Shown: positions 27,286 through 36,569 of the stretch, in pieces
Numbering within the stretch: the first letter of the stretch is position 1
Layout: every line of letters starts with the position of its first letter
Made by a program: the position numbers and the translations under genes
The notes under the pieces: model-generated
What the model saw: the letters and a program-made list of their open reading frames with translations, nothing else
Told to the model about the DNA's origin: nothing
Databases searched by the model: none
Source of the DNA: Kutzneria buriramensis
Lineage (GTDB): Bacteria; Actinomycetota; Actinomycetes; Mycobacteriales; Pseudonocardiaceae
Assembly: GCF_043575855.1 (NCBI RefSeq)
Contig: NZ_CP144375.1
Coordinates: 2,356,001-2,420,000 of the forward strand
Direction of reading: 5' to 3'
Length of the DNA: 64,000 bases

Positions 27286-28457
27286 CAGTCCGTCCACTTC
27301 CCGGCGCCGGCGTCCCAGCTGCGCACCTTGCGCATGTGCCGCAGCAGCGCGGCGGCCGGCACCACTCCCGTTCCGTTGCCCGTCAAGGGCTCCACCTCGT
27401 TGTTCCGCCGGTCCACGGCGAAGGCCGGCACGGTCAGCGGCTCGGCGAACCATTCGTCCGGCCGGCCGGCCTCGACGGTCACGGCGTCGAGCACGCTGGC
27501 CAGCGCCCGGCCGGCGCCCCACAGCGGGCCGGTCTCCCCCACGTGCACGCCCAGTTGGTAACCGAGCCCGGCGCCATGGGCCTGCACCGCGAGCTGGGCC
27601 GAGCGCAGCACACCGCCGCACTTCGACACCCGGATGTTGACGTAACCGGCCGCCTCGAACTCCACAGCGAGGCGCAGGTCCTGTTCGTCCACGAAGGACT
27701 CGTCCACCATGACGTCCAGGCCGGTGCTGTGCCGAAAATGCCTGAGCACGCCCCAGTCCCGCGCGGTGGTCGGCTCCTCGATCCAGGCGATGCCGAGTGC
27801 CCGCAGGCTCGGAGCCGCCGCGGCCAACTGCTCGGCCGTCCACGCGCCGTTGACGTCCACCGACACCGTTGCCGCCGTGAGCTCGCGGACGAGCTCGATC
27901 CGCCCCAGGCACTCCCCGATGTCCTTGGTCGCCTTCACCTTCACATGCCGTGGCCGGTGCGCCAGCAACTCCCGTAGCTCGGCCTCGTCCCGGCTGAGGT
28001 CGAGGACCAGCGACACCGGGATCGGGCCGTCGTCCCGACGCATCTCGGCCGGAATGTCCAGCACCAGCAAGGCATCCCGCAGCGGTCGGCCGTGGTGTCG
28101 GCAGACGGCGTCGAGCAGCGCCGTCTCCAGCGCCGCGGCGGCGGACGGCGCCGGAGCCGCGCCGCCGAGCAGACGGGACACGTCCAACCGGCCCAATGAA
28201 GACGCCGCCGACTCGAACGACCGCCAGTCGAGGACCTCGGCGAGCAGCGCGACGTCCAGGCCGGCCAGCGCCGCCACCACGGAGCCGACGGTCTCCCCCG
28301 TCACATACGGGCGGGGCGCGCCCTCGCCATACCCCCGGATGCCGTCGACGTCCACTGTGACCAGCACGGACGCGGTGGTGACACGCTTGGCACCGGCGTG
28401 GTCGAAGGACCTGATCATGGGCACCTCGGCGACGTGGATCTCGACCGAGTGGATCAT
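27282..28457 (-). CDS. Enolase-superfamily enzyme (muconate-lactonising/epimerase-like)
   Basis: 391 residues with the N-terminal capping domain and a TIM barrel. Visible residues of the MLE subgroup are the Lys-x-Lys in HVKVKATKD, metal ligands in VDVNGAW (Asp), IEEP (Glu) and MVDES (Asp), and the second base Lys in RVSKCGG. This is the active-site set of muconate cycloisomerases, N-acylamino-acid racemases and dipeptide epimerases, which abstract a proton next to a carboxylate. A role as racemase of an amide made by the GH3 enzyme is a reasonable hypothesis. It is distinct from the MenC-like protein at 38.9 kb. The stop and start overlap both neighbours. Confidence 0.85.
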   Translation of the reverse strand: MIHSVEIHVAEVPMIRSFDHAGAKRVTTASVLVTVDVDGIRGYGEGAPRPYVTGETVGSVVAALAGLDVALLAEVLDWRSFESAASSLGRLDVSRLLGGAAPAPSAAAALETALLDAVCRHHGRPLRDALLVLDIPAEMRRDDGPIPVSLVLDLSRDEAELRELLAHRPRHVKVKATKDIGECLGRIELVRELTAATVSVDVNGAWTAEQLAAAAPSLRALGIAWIEEPTTARDWGVLRHFRHSTGLDVMVDESFVDEQDLRLAVEFEAAGYVNIRVSKCGGVLRSAQLAVQAHGAGLGYQLGVHVGETGPLWGAGRALASVLDAVTVEAGRPDEWFAEPLTVPAFAVDRRNNEVEPLTGNGTGVVPAAALLRHMRKVRSWDAGAGKWTDW

Positions 28458-29287
28458 CGCTCCCGCCCTCCCCGCACGAGCGCCGCCAACCAGTCCCAGT
28501 AGTCGCGGCGCGCGTCGGTGAACTCGATGTAGTGACCGTCGGCCACGAATTTCCGCTCCGTCGCCGACGGCGCCAGCGTGGTGAGGACCTGGCGCGCCGT
28601 CGGTAGGTCGATGATCCGGTCTTGTGCCGGTGTGGCTAGGAAAACCGGGTCGTCGTGCGGCGGCCAGCCGGCGACGTAGCGGTCCTCCAGTTCCACCATG
28701 ACGGCCCGGGTCCGGTCCGTGATCGACCGCAGCATCAGGGGATCCGCGGCGAGCAGCGTCAGGTATCGCGGGTCGCTGGTGTAGTCCTCGTCCTTCAACC
28801 GCACGGGCGTCATCGTCAGGCCGGCGCGCCTTCGGAGTTCGCCCAGCGCGGTGTCGTCGTGCCGACGCCGCTGCTGGCCGAGTGCGGGCGCGCAGAACAC
28901 CAGGGCGTCCACCGGCAACGGGCCACGTGCCCGCCAGGCGGCCAGCACGCTGCCGCCGAAGCTCTGCCCGACCACGACGATCCGTCGGTAGCGCGGGCGC
29001 AGCCGGGCCAACGCGGCATCACAGTCGTCGAGCACGGCGTCCACCGACGGCAGGTGTCCGCGCGGCCCACCGCTGCGACCGGAGCCACGGCGGTCCAGCA
29101 CGTGGAGTTCGACGCCACGGGCGGCCAGTGCGGGACCGGTCTCGAACAGCCAACCGCCGTGGCTCTGAATGCCGTGAATGTAGAACACCGCCACGTCCGC
29201 GCCGGATGAATGCCAGCAGTGCAGTTTCAGCTCGGTACCATCGCCAGTGCAGACGTGGTCGAGCGAAAACGAGGTCCGTGTCACCAT
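28454..29287 (-). CDS. Alpha/beta hydrolase (monoacylglycerol-lipase-like)
   Basis: 277 residues. The oxyanion segment is FYIHGIQSHGGW, the nucleophile elbow VVGQSFGGSVLA (Ser), and a late His in VADGHYIEF; a cap domain lies between about 135 and 215. It resembles serine aminopeptidase S33/monoacylglycerol-lipase-like hydrolases. It may cleave an ester or amide, or act as a thioesterase in the pathway. It starts three bases after the GH3 stop and overlaps the enolase-superfamily start (ATGA), so it is firmly in the operon. Confidence 0.87.
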   Translation of the reverse strand: MVTRTSFSLDHVCTGDGTELKLHCWHSSGADVAVFYIHGIQSHGGWLFETGPALAARGVELHVLDRRGSGRSGGPRGHLPSVDAVLDDCDAALARLRPRYRRIVVVGQSFGGSVLAAWRARGPLPVDALVFCAPALGQQRRRHDDTALGELRRRAGLTMTPVRLKDEDYTSDPRYLTLLAADPLMLRSITDRTRAVMVELEDRYVAGWPPHDDPVFLATPAQDRIIDLPTARQVLTTLAPSATERKFVADGHYIEFTDARRDYWDWLAALVRGGRER

Positions 29288-29290
29288 CGG

Positions 29291-30973
29291 TCAGACGCAG
29301 ACCGAAACATCGGCGATGAGACCGAGCTCCTGGAGTTTGCCCAGGAAAGCGCTGTCCCGTTGCAACCAGTGGTGCTTGATCTGGGCCGTGGCCACGCCAC
29401 CGTGGAACCGGTGTTCGGCCAGCCTGCGGAACGCGCCCGGAACCAGCGTCAATACCCTTACCGGCCTGAGCCGTCCGCTTCGCCGCTTCTCCGCGTATTC
29501 CACATTCACATCCTGCAGCGCCGCGTCCACGCGCCGCCCCAGGTCGCCCGCCTCGTGCCCGTCGGTACACTCGATGGCAAGAAGGTAATACGGTGGTGTG
29601 TCCCACATCGGGATTCCCGTGAACCTCGGAGAGGCCACGAGGTCGAGGCCGATCACCGAGGTCACTGCGGCGTGCACGTCCGATTCGGTCACCTTCTCGC
29701 CGGTGAACGAGCTCTGAAACCCAGCCCGCCCGAGGAATTCCAGTCGCGGTGTGGCGCCCACCCGGCCCACGACCTGGTAGACATCGCCCACATCGTACCG
29801 GTAGAGACCGTTGGCCTGGCTCATCACCAGCCGGTACTTCTCGCCGACCGCCAGTTCCTCGAATCCGACAGTGTCCGCATCGGCCGGGAGCGGGTCCCCG
29901 TTGTGCAGATCGGTCCATGGCACGAATTCGAACAACCCCTGGTTCACCGCGAGCGGACCGGCCGATTCATGCCCGTCCACGGGCAGCGTGACGATGCCCT
30001 CCGTGCCGGTGGTGCTGAACGGCAGCGTCGGCACGTCCGGCGCGACCTGCGCCAGCCATGGGCCGTAGAGGCCGGCGGAGGCAGAGTTCCAGCACACCAG
30101 CAGCCGCAGGCTCGGCCACAGGTCGGTGAGCCGCAGACTGTCCCCCGCCAACCGCCGGGCGAGGCGTTTACCCAGATCAGGACCCACGTCGCCGATCAGA
30201 CGGTCGGCATTCGCGCGCAGCGTCTCGGCCAGCATGACGATCTTGGACGGGTTCACCGACACGATCAGTCGGACGTCGGCGCCGGCCAGCCGCAGCAATT
30301 TGCCGTACAGCGAGTCGGCGAGGTCGCGGGCCACCGGATCGCGGGCGAACCAGTTCTCGTGTCGCCACGGCGGCAGCCAGTCGTCGACGTCGTCGGTGAC
30401 CGGACGCTCGGTGATGCTGTACACCGGGAACCCGTTCTCCCGAAAGCGCACCGGCGCCGGTTCCCAGGACAGGTCGAGGACCGATCCGGCTGGCAGCGGC
30501 TCACCGCCGAGCTTGTCGAAGTACAGGCCCCACTGTGCATAGAGCGCCGGTCCACGATATTTTCGGCGCCAGTGTCCGGTGGTCGGCACCAGTTTCGCCG
30601 AGCCGGTCGTTCCCGACGTCTTGAGAAATGCATACGGGTCGTCCAGGGTCAGCACCCGGCGCTCTCCGGCCAATTGTCGCCGCACATAGGGCGCCAGTTC
30701 GTCATAACCGCGGATCGGCACCGCCTTTTTCCAGCCGTCCAGCGTCGCCACGCCGGTCAGACCGTGTTCCGCGCCGAACGCGGTCGGCGCAACGCCGGCC
30801 AAAATGTCCATAAACACCGATTCAGCGGCATCGCCCGGTCGTTGGTAGATCGCCTGTTGCGCCAACAGCGCGTCCCTGGTGCGGTTGACGAATTTCCGGC
30901 ACGGCTCTGCATTACCCACAGCGGCCACACCCCTCCCCTTGTGATCGAAGCGGATCAGAGCAGATGACAGCAT
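29291..30973 (-). CDS. GH3-family acyl acid-amido synthetase
   Basis: 560 residues, full length for GH3 auxin-responsive-promoter-type enzymes of the ANL superfamily. ATP motif 1 is KTSGTTGSAKLVP (about 118-130), with FSTTGTEG in the centre, YRYDVGDVY as the (Y)RxGD motif, and FLGRAGFQSSFTGEK after it; a Lys near the C-terminus lies in QIKHHWLQ. GH3 enzymes adenylate a carboxylate and couple it to an amino acid or amine. They are well known in plants and uncommon in bacterial biosynthetic clusters. ATG 30973 has no clear ribosome site; GTG 30928 or 30919, behind GGGGAGGGG, may be the true start. It is the first gene of a six-gene coupled operon. Confidence 0.85.
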   Translation of the reverse strand: MLSSALIRFDHKGRGVAAVGNAEPCRKFVNRTRDALLAQQAIYQRPGDAAESVFMDILAGVAPTAFGAEHGLTGVATLDGWKKAVPIRGYDELAPYVRRQLAGERRVLTLDDPYAFLKTSGTTGSAKLVPTTGHWRRKYRGPALYAQWGLYFDKLGGEPLPAGSVLDLSWEPAPVRFRENGFPVYSITERPVTDDVDDWLPPWRHENWFARDPVARDLADSLYGKLLRLAGADVRLIVSVNPSKIVMLAETLRANADRLIGDVGPDLGKRLARRLAGDSLRLTDLWPSLRLLVCWNSASAGLYGPWLAQVAPDVPTLPFSTTGTEGIVTLPVDGHESAGPLAVNQGLFEFVPWTDLHNGDPLPADADTVGFEELAVGEKYRLVMSQANGLYRYDVGDVYQVVGRVGATPRLEFLGRAGFQSSFTGEKVTESDVHAAVTSVIGLDLVASPRFTGIPMWDTPPYYLLAIECTDGHEAGDLGRRVDAALQDVNVEYAEKRRSGRLRPVRVLTLVPGAFRRLAEHRFHGGVATAQIKHHWLQRDSAFLGKLQELGLIADVSVCV

Positions 30974-31131
30974 GAATTACCCGAGCGGCAAATGAACGGA
31001 CTTCCCCCTGGCGACGTCCCGAACGTACCAATACGAACCGGGAGCGGTCAACGCCGCACAAGAACGCCGGCGCCGCACAAAGAGTTCACAAAACACTCGC
31101 TGTGCGGGTCACCGATGCTAACGTCCCGACC

Positions 31132-31887
31132 ATGACCGATTCGGTGACAAGGTTCAGCAACTTTGCTGATTTCTACGACCACGCCCGGCCCAGTCCGCCG
31201 ACGGAACTCGCCGAGTTCATCCGGCAGTGGATCGGCCTCGAGGACCCGGCCGTGGTCGACATCGGCGCTGGCACCGGACTGGCGACGGCGCTGTGGCCGC
31301 GCGCCATCGGCGTCGAGCCGTCCGACGAGATGCGGGCGATCGCCGAGGCGCGCGGACTGACCATGGTGTCGGGCTCGGCCGAGGCAACCGGCCTGCCCGA
31401 CAAATGCGCCGACGTGGTGACAGTGAGCCAAGCCCTGCACTGGTTCGACCCGAAGCTTGCTTTCCCCGAGGTGGTCCGCCTGCTCCGCCCGGGCGGCGTG
31501 CTCGCCGCGTTCGACCACGACTGGCCGCCGGCCGTGGACGCCGAGGTTGACGCCGCGTACCGCGAATTCGAGGAGACGCACTCGGCCATCGAGGCCGCGC
31601 GCGGCTTGCGCCCCACCTTCGCGGCCAAGAAGGACCATCTCGGCCGGCTCCGGGAGAGCGGTCTGTTCCGGCACGTCACCGAGGTGTGCCTGCATCACCA
31701 GGATTCCGGTGACGCGCAGCGGCTGATCGACGTCGCCAGCAGCCAGGGCGGCGTGATCGCGCTGCTGAACGGCGGGGCCAGCGAGGACGAGATCGGCCTG
31801 ACCAAGCTGCGTAAGGTCGCCGGCCGGCGGCTGGCTACGCCTAAGCCGTGGCACTGGACCTACCGGATTCGACTGGCCAGCGTCTGA
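31132..31887 (+). CDS. SAM-dependent class I methyltransferase
   Basis: 251 residues. SAM motif I is VVDIGAGTGLAT (about 43-54), followed by GVEPSDEM, the post-motif VSQALHWFDP and the LLRPGGVLAAFDHD segment. This ubiE/type 11 family methylates O, N or C atoms of small molecules. It is divergent from the GH3 operon across a 158-base AT-richer gap that probably holds both promoters. ATG 31132 is the first codon of the conserved domain; an in-frame ATG at 31102 is possible. It probably tailors the cluster product. Confidence 0.88.
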   Translation: MTDSVTRFSNFADFYDHARPSPPTELAEFIRQWIGLEDPAVVDIGAGTGLATALWPRAIGVEPSDEMRAIAEARGLTMVSGSAEATGLPDKCADVVTVSQALHWFDPKLAFPEVVRLLRPGGVLAAFDHDWPPAVDAEVDAAYREFEETHSAIEAARGLRPTFAAKKDHLGRLRESGLFRHVTEVCLHHQDSGDAQRLIDVASSQGGVIALLNGGASEDEIGLTKLRKVAGRRLATPKPWHWTYRIRLASV

Positions 31888-31902
31888 CCGGCGGAATTCC
31901 AG

Positions 31903-31928
31903 GGGCTCGTCGCTTTCGTGACGAGCCC
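31903..31928. terminator. Bidirectional terminator hairpin
   Basis: GGGCTCGTC (31903-31911) pairs with GACGAGCCC (31920-31928) across an eight-base loop, followed by TTT. It lies between the convergent methyltransferase and formyltransferase genes. Confidence 0.75.
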
Positions 31929-31944
31929 TTTGCCATGTCCGGAA

Positions 31945-32808
31945 TCAGCGCGCGTGCTCGAGTTCCCGGTCCAGCACGTCGATCAGCCGGGTCCGCAGGT
32001 GCTCACCGAACTCCCGGGCGATCAGGTCCACGATCGGCCGCACGCGGAAGAGCTCCACCCCGCGGTTCCCCATCTCGGCCAGCTCGGCCGCCGTCGGATG
32101 CGTGAAGTAACGGGCCTGGTCCTCCTCCTGGGGCACGGATTCCAGGGCATTGCCGGCAGCGAGGTCGTCCACGGCGGCGAGCACGAGCGTCGCGGCCACC
32201 GCCCGCTGTCGGCACATGTTCTCCAGCACCGACGCCGCGTGGTCCAGCGGCCGGCCACCGATGGCGATGATCGGGCCGGCGTCCCAGCGCTCATCGACGT
32301 GGTGCAGGGTGAAACCCGCGTCCCGGTCGCCGGCCGCGAGCGCGCGGGAGAACGTCAGCACGCCCCGGTACGCCGGCAGGAAGCCGGGGTGCAGGTTGGC
32401 GAACACGCCGTGCGAGCGCAACACCTCGATCAGCGGCCGACCGAACTTCTGGTAGCAGCGCACCGACACCGTCAGCCCGACCTGGTGCGCGGCCAGGAAA
32501 GCCACGAACGCCGGTGCGTTGACGTTCGCCACCTGCCGCACGGTGACCTGCGGCGCGTACAGCTGGGCGATGCCAGCTGGCGAGTTGGACCGGCTCGGAT
32601 CGGGCGTCACGTGCGGGTACACGTGCTCGGCCAACAGCGCCCGCTCGATCGTGTACAACCGGCGCAGCGCGGCCGGCGCCTGGGAATTGGGCCGGTTCGC
32701 GGTGTAGTTCAACAGCACCTCGTGCCCGCGGGCGAGCAGCTCCGGCAGCAGATCGTTGACGATGAGGTGCGATGTCAGGTCGCTGCCGATCAGGAACGCG
32801 ATCTTCAT
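31945..32808 (-). CDS. Formyltransferase-family protein
   Basis: 287 residues. The formyltransferase catalytic set Asn-x-His...Asp is visible in NLHPGFLPAYRG and WDAGPI, with SVRCYQKFG before it. These enzymes move a formyl group from 10-formyltetrahydrofolate to an amine (Met-tRNA, amino sugars, N-hydroxyornithine). The C-terminal 70 residues show no recognised domain. It lies 22 bases downstream of the FAD enzyme gene, so N-oxidation followed by formylation is one possible joint reaction; the amine is unknown. Confidence 0.87.
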   Translation of the reverse strand: MKIAFLIGSDLTSHLIVNDLLPELLARGHEVLLNYTANRPNSQAPAALRRLYTIERALLAEHVYPHVTPDPSRSNSPAGIAQLYAPQVTVRQVANVNAPAFVAFLAAHQVGLTVSVRCYQKFGRPLIEVLRSHGVFANLHPGFLPAYRGVLTFSRALAAGDRDAGFTLHHVDERWDAGPIIAIGGRPLDHAASVLENMCRQRAVAATLVLAAVDDLAAGNALESVPQEEDQARYFTHPTAAELAEMGNRGVELFRVRPIVDLIAREFGEHLRTRLIDVLDRELEHAR

Positions 32809-32830
32809 GTCCGTCCAATGCGGTTGGTGG

Positions 32831-34330
32831 TCAGGCCGACAGCGCGGGCACGCGCTTGGTCATCGCCGCGGCCAGCTGTCCAGTCAGCGCGCGGGCGTTA
32901 ACCAAGTTGGTCTCCACGGAGTTGGTGTAGAAGTGCACGCCCCTGGTCAGCGGGCCGACGAAGAACACCCGAGCGGCCAGCCCGCCGGCGGCGTCACGGA
33001 CCCGCAGGGTGGCGAAGTCCACGTCCACGCCGCCGAGCGGGTGCGCCCGCAGCCTTCCGGCGTGGGTCATGGCCCTGACCAGCGGCGAGTCCACCAGCCA
33101 GGGGTTGAATCCGGTCCCGGTCGCGTTGACGAGGTGATCGACGGTGGTCGTCCCCACGCGGTCGCCGACCTGGTGCGCGATGTCGAAGCCGCCGTCCGCG
33201 TTCGGCGCCACAGACCGGACGCGTGGACGCACGCGGAGTTGACCCCGCTCGGCAAGGTCCGCGATCCGCCGGGCGTTGACCAGCGGGATCGGATGCCGCC
33301 AGCCACTCCAGCCGGAATGCAGCCGACGCAGGAACGCGGTCTTCGCCGCGTCGGTCATGTGGTGCCACACCAACGGAGTCAGCTCCGAGGTGCTGTCGAG
33401 CACGTCGTACCAGCCGGCACGACCGTGCACGGCATCGTCGATGTCGCTACGCAGCAACGCAATCGGGTCGCCCTGGCGGGGCCCGGTGGCTCGACGCCAG
33501 TCCACGAGGGACCCGAGTTCGGACCGCAGCAGCCCGGCCACCTCGGCCAGACCGAGCTTGCGGCCGGCGTCGTCGGTCAGCCGCAGCAGGTTCTCCTCGG
33601 TGACGTGCCGGAGCCGGTGCGGCCGCAACACCGCTGGCTGCACCCGGGGCAAGCCTCGGCTGCGGGTGAAACACGTGACCGGGCCCTCGTGCCCGGACGA
33701 GCGCAGCGACAGCAGCACGTCCACCGCGGTCAGGCTGGAGCCCAGCACACCGACCCGCGCGCCCACGGGTGGCATCGCGGCGCCAGCACGCCATGGATCG
33801 TGCACGTACCGGGGATGCGGACGTAGTTCCTGGTATGTGGTCGGTGGCAGATCACCGACACAGAGCACAGCGTAGTCGTATGGCGGCAACGGCGCCGTCG
33901 CGACCAGCCGGACTTCGTTGTCGTCGAAATAGCAGTCGCGCACCTCGCACCGCACGACCTCGGTAGAGATGCCAGCGGCGTCAGCTCGTGACATCGCTTC
34001 CGACAACCTGGCTCGTAGATATTCACCGAACCGGTGCCGTGGGATGTATGCGGCCGCGTCTCGCTTCCCGCCGAGCCAATCGACGAAATCGTTCGGCCGG
34101 TCCGGAAAGACGCTCATCGTGCCGGCCTGCATGTTGAGCAGGTGGTCATCGCTCTGCGTGCCGTACGCCACCCCCGCCCCGACCTGGGAGGACCGCTCGA
34201 CCAGATGAATCTCGGTGCCGGCGCCGACGCCGGCGGTGAGCAGGTGGTCGACCAGGTGGACATAGGTGAGGACGCCGGTCGCGCCCATCCCGACCACCGC
34301 GACGCGTGTGACAGGTCCCACCCTCGACAT
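32831..34330 (-). CDS. FAD/NAD(P)-binding protein (possible N-monooxygenase-like)
   Basis: 499 residues. An N-terminal FAD-binding GMGATG (14-19) is followed by GAGVAYGTQSDDHLLNM, the hallmark of the FAD-NAD(P)-binding (HI0933/YdhS-like) family. A second dinucleotide site is VGVLGSSLTAVDVLL (about 190-204), and a conserved VNATGTGFNPW lies near 410. Such enzymes are related to flavin N-monooxygenases, but activity is not proven for this branch. ATG 34330 behind GGGGGAGAAG is preferred over longer frames. It heads a two-gene operon with the formyltransferase. Confidence 0.82.
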   Translation of the reverse strand: MSRVGPVTRVAVVGMGATGVLTYVHLVDHLLTAGVGAGTEIHLVERSSQVGAGVAYGTQSDDHLLNMQAGTMSVFPDRPNDFVDWLGGKRDAAAYIPRHRFGEYLRARLSEAMSRADAAGISTEVVRCEVRDCYFDDNEVRLVATAPLPPYDYAVLCVGDLPPTTYQELRPHPRYVHDPWRAGAAMPPVGARVGVLGSSLTAVDVLLSLRSSGHEGPVTCFTRSRGLPRVQPAVLRPHRLRHVTEENLLRLTDDAGRKLGLAEVAGLLRSELGSLVDWRRATGPRQGDPIALLRSDIDDAVHGRAGWYDVLDSTSELTPLVWHHMTDAAKTAFLRRLHSGWSGWRHPIPLVNARRIADLAERGQLRVRPRVRSVAPNADGGFDIAHQVGDRVGTTTVDHLVNATGTGFNPWLVDSPLVRAMTHAGRLRAHPLGGVDVDFATLRVRDAAGGLAARVFFVGPLTRGVHFYTNSVETNLVNARALTGQLAAAMTKRVPALSA

Positions 34331-34553
34331 GTTTCTTCTCCCCCAAGCCAAGCGAGCGCTCAACGAAACCCGCACAATTAACCAGCGGCCTGAACAATGA
34401 CGGAAATTTCTACGGAACCGACCGTACTGCCAGGCCGGAGACGTGCGCAACCGACGGCATTCGACCCGACAAAGCACCGAAACAGCCGTGGAATACCATG
34501 ACAATAATGCGCGTAGCTGCGCGTGAGTGCCGCGGACTGTCGGGAGGGGGACA

Positions 34554-35327
34554 ATGTTCGACAAGAGCGAGAATCGGGACGATTACCAGCACACCCCGGG
34601 CCCGATCGCGGCGATGGCCCGTGACCTGGCCGACGCACACTTCATCGAGCCGCACCGGCACCGGCGGGCCCAACTGGTGTACGGCACCAGCGGTTCGCTG
34701 ATGGTCGGCACGCCGCACGGCACCTGGGTGGTGCCGGCGCACCGGGCGGTATGGGTGCCCGGCGGCGTCGAGCACTCGGTGCGGGTGGCCGGCGTGGTCA
34801 CCATGCGCACCCTCTACCTGGACCCGAACCACTGCCGCGAACTGCCCGACCACTGCACGGTGATCTCGGTGAGCCCGCTGCTGCGCGAGCTGATCGAGGC
34901 CGCCACCCGCATCCCCGTCGACTACGACCCGGACAGCCGTGACGGCCGGGTGATGGCGCTGCTACGGGACGAACTGCGGCCGGCGGCCATCCCGGCGCTG
35001 CAACTGCCGATGCCAGCCGACCCCGAACTGGCCGGCATCTGCGCGGAGATCCTGCGCTGCCCGCACGAGGATCGCTCCCTCCAGGACTGGGCCGACAGCC
35101 GCTATCTGAGCCGCCGCACGCTGGCCCGCAGATTTCGCGCCGTCACTGGTTACAGCCTGGGCCAGTGGCGGCAGCAGGCCCGTCTGCTGGCAGCGGTACG
35201 GATGCTGGCCGCGGGGCGGCCGGTGGCGCTGATCGCCGTCGAACTCGGCTACGACAGCCCGAGCGCCTTCAGCGCCATGTTCCGGCGCGAACTGGGCGTG
35301 TCGCCGAGCAAGTACTTCGTCGACTGA
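34554..35327 (+). CDS. AraC-family transcriptional regulator
   Basis: 257 residues. An N-terminal cupin-like sensor domain (IEPHRHRRAQLVYG, VPGGVEHSV) precedes the C-terminal double helix-turn-helix (about 165-257) with YLSRRTLARRFRAVTGYS and the signature ELGYDSPSAFSAMFRRELG. This layout matches repressor/activators of neighbouring MFS genes. ATG 34554 follows GGGAGGGGG. The MFS gene starts 69 bases downstream and is the likely target. It is divergent from the FAD gene, with 223 bases between starts that contain no other gene. Confidence 0.92.
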   Translation: MFDKSENRDDYQHTPGPIAAMARDLADAHFIEPHRHRRAQLVYGTSGSLMVGTPHGTWVVPAHRAVWVPGGVEHSVRVAGVVTMRTLYLDPNHCRELPDHCTVISVSPLLRELIEAATRIPVDYDPDSRDGRVMALLRDELRPAAIPALQLPMPADPELAGICAEILRCPHEDRSLQDWADSRYLSRRTLARRFRAVTGYSLGQWRQQARLLAAVRMLAAGRPVALIAVELGYDSPSAFSAMFRRELGVSPSKYFVD

Positions 35328-35396
35328 CCCGATCTCGACGGGGCCCGGCCCGTGCGGCATGGCCGGTCCCGGTCTGTCGCCGTAAATTCAGGCCAC

Positions 35397-36569
35397 GTGC
35401 TCACTCGTCGTCTGACCGCGGTGCTGGCCGCCACGTGCGCCGTCACCTCGTCCAACATCTACCTGATCCAGCCAGTGCTCGGGCAGGTCGCCGCCGATCT
35501 CCGGATCGGCGAGGGCGCGGCCGGCATCATGCCGACCGCCACCCAACTCGGCTACGCCGGCGGCATCCTGCTCCTAGTGCCGCTCGGCGACATCCGCAAC
35601 CGCCGGCCGCTGATCCTGGCCATGATGGCCGCCACCACGCTCGCGCTGGCCGCCGCCGCGCTCGCGCCGTCGATGGGCTGGCTGGCCGCGGCCGGCTTCG
35701 CGATCGGCCTGCTCACCCCGATCCCGCAGATCGTGCTGCCGCTCGGGGTCGCGCTGGCCGGCGGAGAACGCAGTGGTCACGTGGTCGGCATACTGCAAGG
35801 CGGCCTGCTGGTCGGGTTGCTCGCCTCGCGGGCGTACGCCGGCGCGGTCGGCCAGATCATCGGCTGGCGGGCGGTGTACTGGTGCTCGGTGGCGATGATG
35901 GTCATCGTCGGTGTGATGCTGCTGCGGATGTTGCCGAGCGCGCCGCCGCGGGCGCGCATCGGCTATCCGGCGTTGCTCCGCACGTTGCCGAAGCTGTTGC
36001 TGGGCAACAAGACCGTGCTCGGCGTGTGCGCGGCGAGCGTGGTCGTCGGCGTCGCGTTCGGCGCGTTCTGGAACACGCTCTCGTTCGTGCTGCTGCACGA
36101 GTTCGGCCTCGGCCCGGCGGTGGTCGGCCTGTTCGGGCTGGTCGCCGCGGCCAGCGCGCTGACATCGCCGATGGCCGGTCGGTTCACCGACCGGTTCGGG
36201 CCCCGCCTGGGCCAGCTCACGCTGCTCATCCTGGTCCTGCTGGGCTGGACAGCGCTGGCCGTCGGCCCGCACTGGATCGGCTGGTTCGTGATCGGCACCG
36301 TGCTGCTGGACATCGGCGTGTGGGGCAACCAGGTGGTGAACCAGGCGGTGCTGTTCGGACTGGACGCCGCCCACCACAACCGGTTGAACACCCTGTACTT
36401 CTTCACCCGGTTCCTCGGCATTGCCGCCGGTTCCGCATTCGGCGCGCAGCTGTGGGAAGACGGCGGCTGGACCGCGGTCTCCGCGCTCGGACTGCTCGCC
36501 GCCGCCGTCGCTCTGCCGGCCGCCATCCTGGTGGCCCCGCGCCGTGAGCCGGCGCCGGCACCGCGGTGA
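35397..36569 (+). CDS. MFS transporter (12 TMS)
   Basis: 390 residues with about twelve helices, beginning SSNIYLIQPVLGQVAADL as in the YnfM/Bcr-like sugar and drug efflux branch. GTG 35397 is chosen since TAAATT, a possible -10 element, lies at 35382-35387, close enough for a leaderless message, and upstream residues are not family-like. Located after the AraC gene, it is probably regulated by it. A candidate exporter for the metabolite or its precursor; it ends inside a hairpin shared with the opposite-strand regulator gene. Confidence 0.88.
   Translation: MLTRRLTAVLAATCAVTSSNIYLIQPVLGQVAADLRIGEGAAGIMPTATQLGYAGGILLLVPLGDIRNRRPLILAMMAATTLALAAAALAPSMGWLAAAGFAIGLLTPIPQIVLPLGVALAGGERSGHVVGILQGGLLVGLLASRAYAGAVGQIIGWRAVYWCSVAMMVIVGVMLLRMLPSAPPRARIGYPALLRTLPKLLLGNKTVLGVCAASVVVGVAFGAFWNTLSFVLLHEFGLGPAVVGLFGLVAAASALTSPMAGRFTDRFGPRLGQLTLLILVLLGWTALAVGPHWIGWFVIGTVLLDIGVWGNQVVNQAVLFGLDAAHHNRLNTLYFFTRFLGIAAGSAFGAQLWEDGGWTAVSALGLLAAAVALPAAILVAPRREPAPAPR

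Noticed and set aside
31048..31854. A 268-codon minus-strand frame over the methyltransferase
   Set aside because: The plus-strand protein has the SAM motif and normal composition. The minus frame is its antisense shadow.
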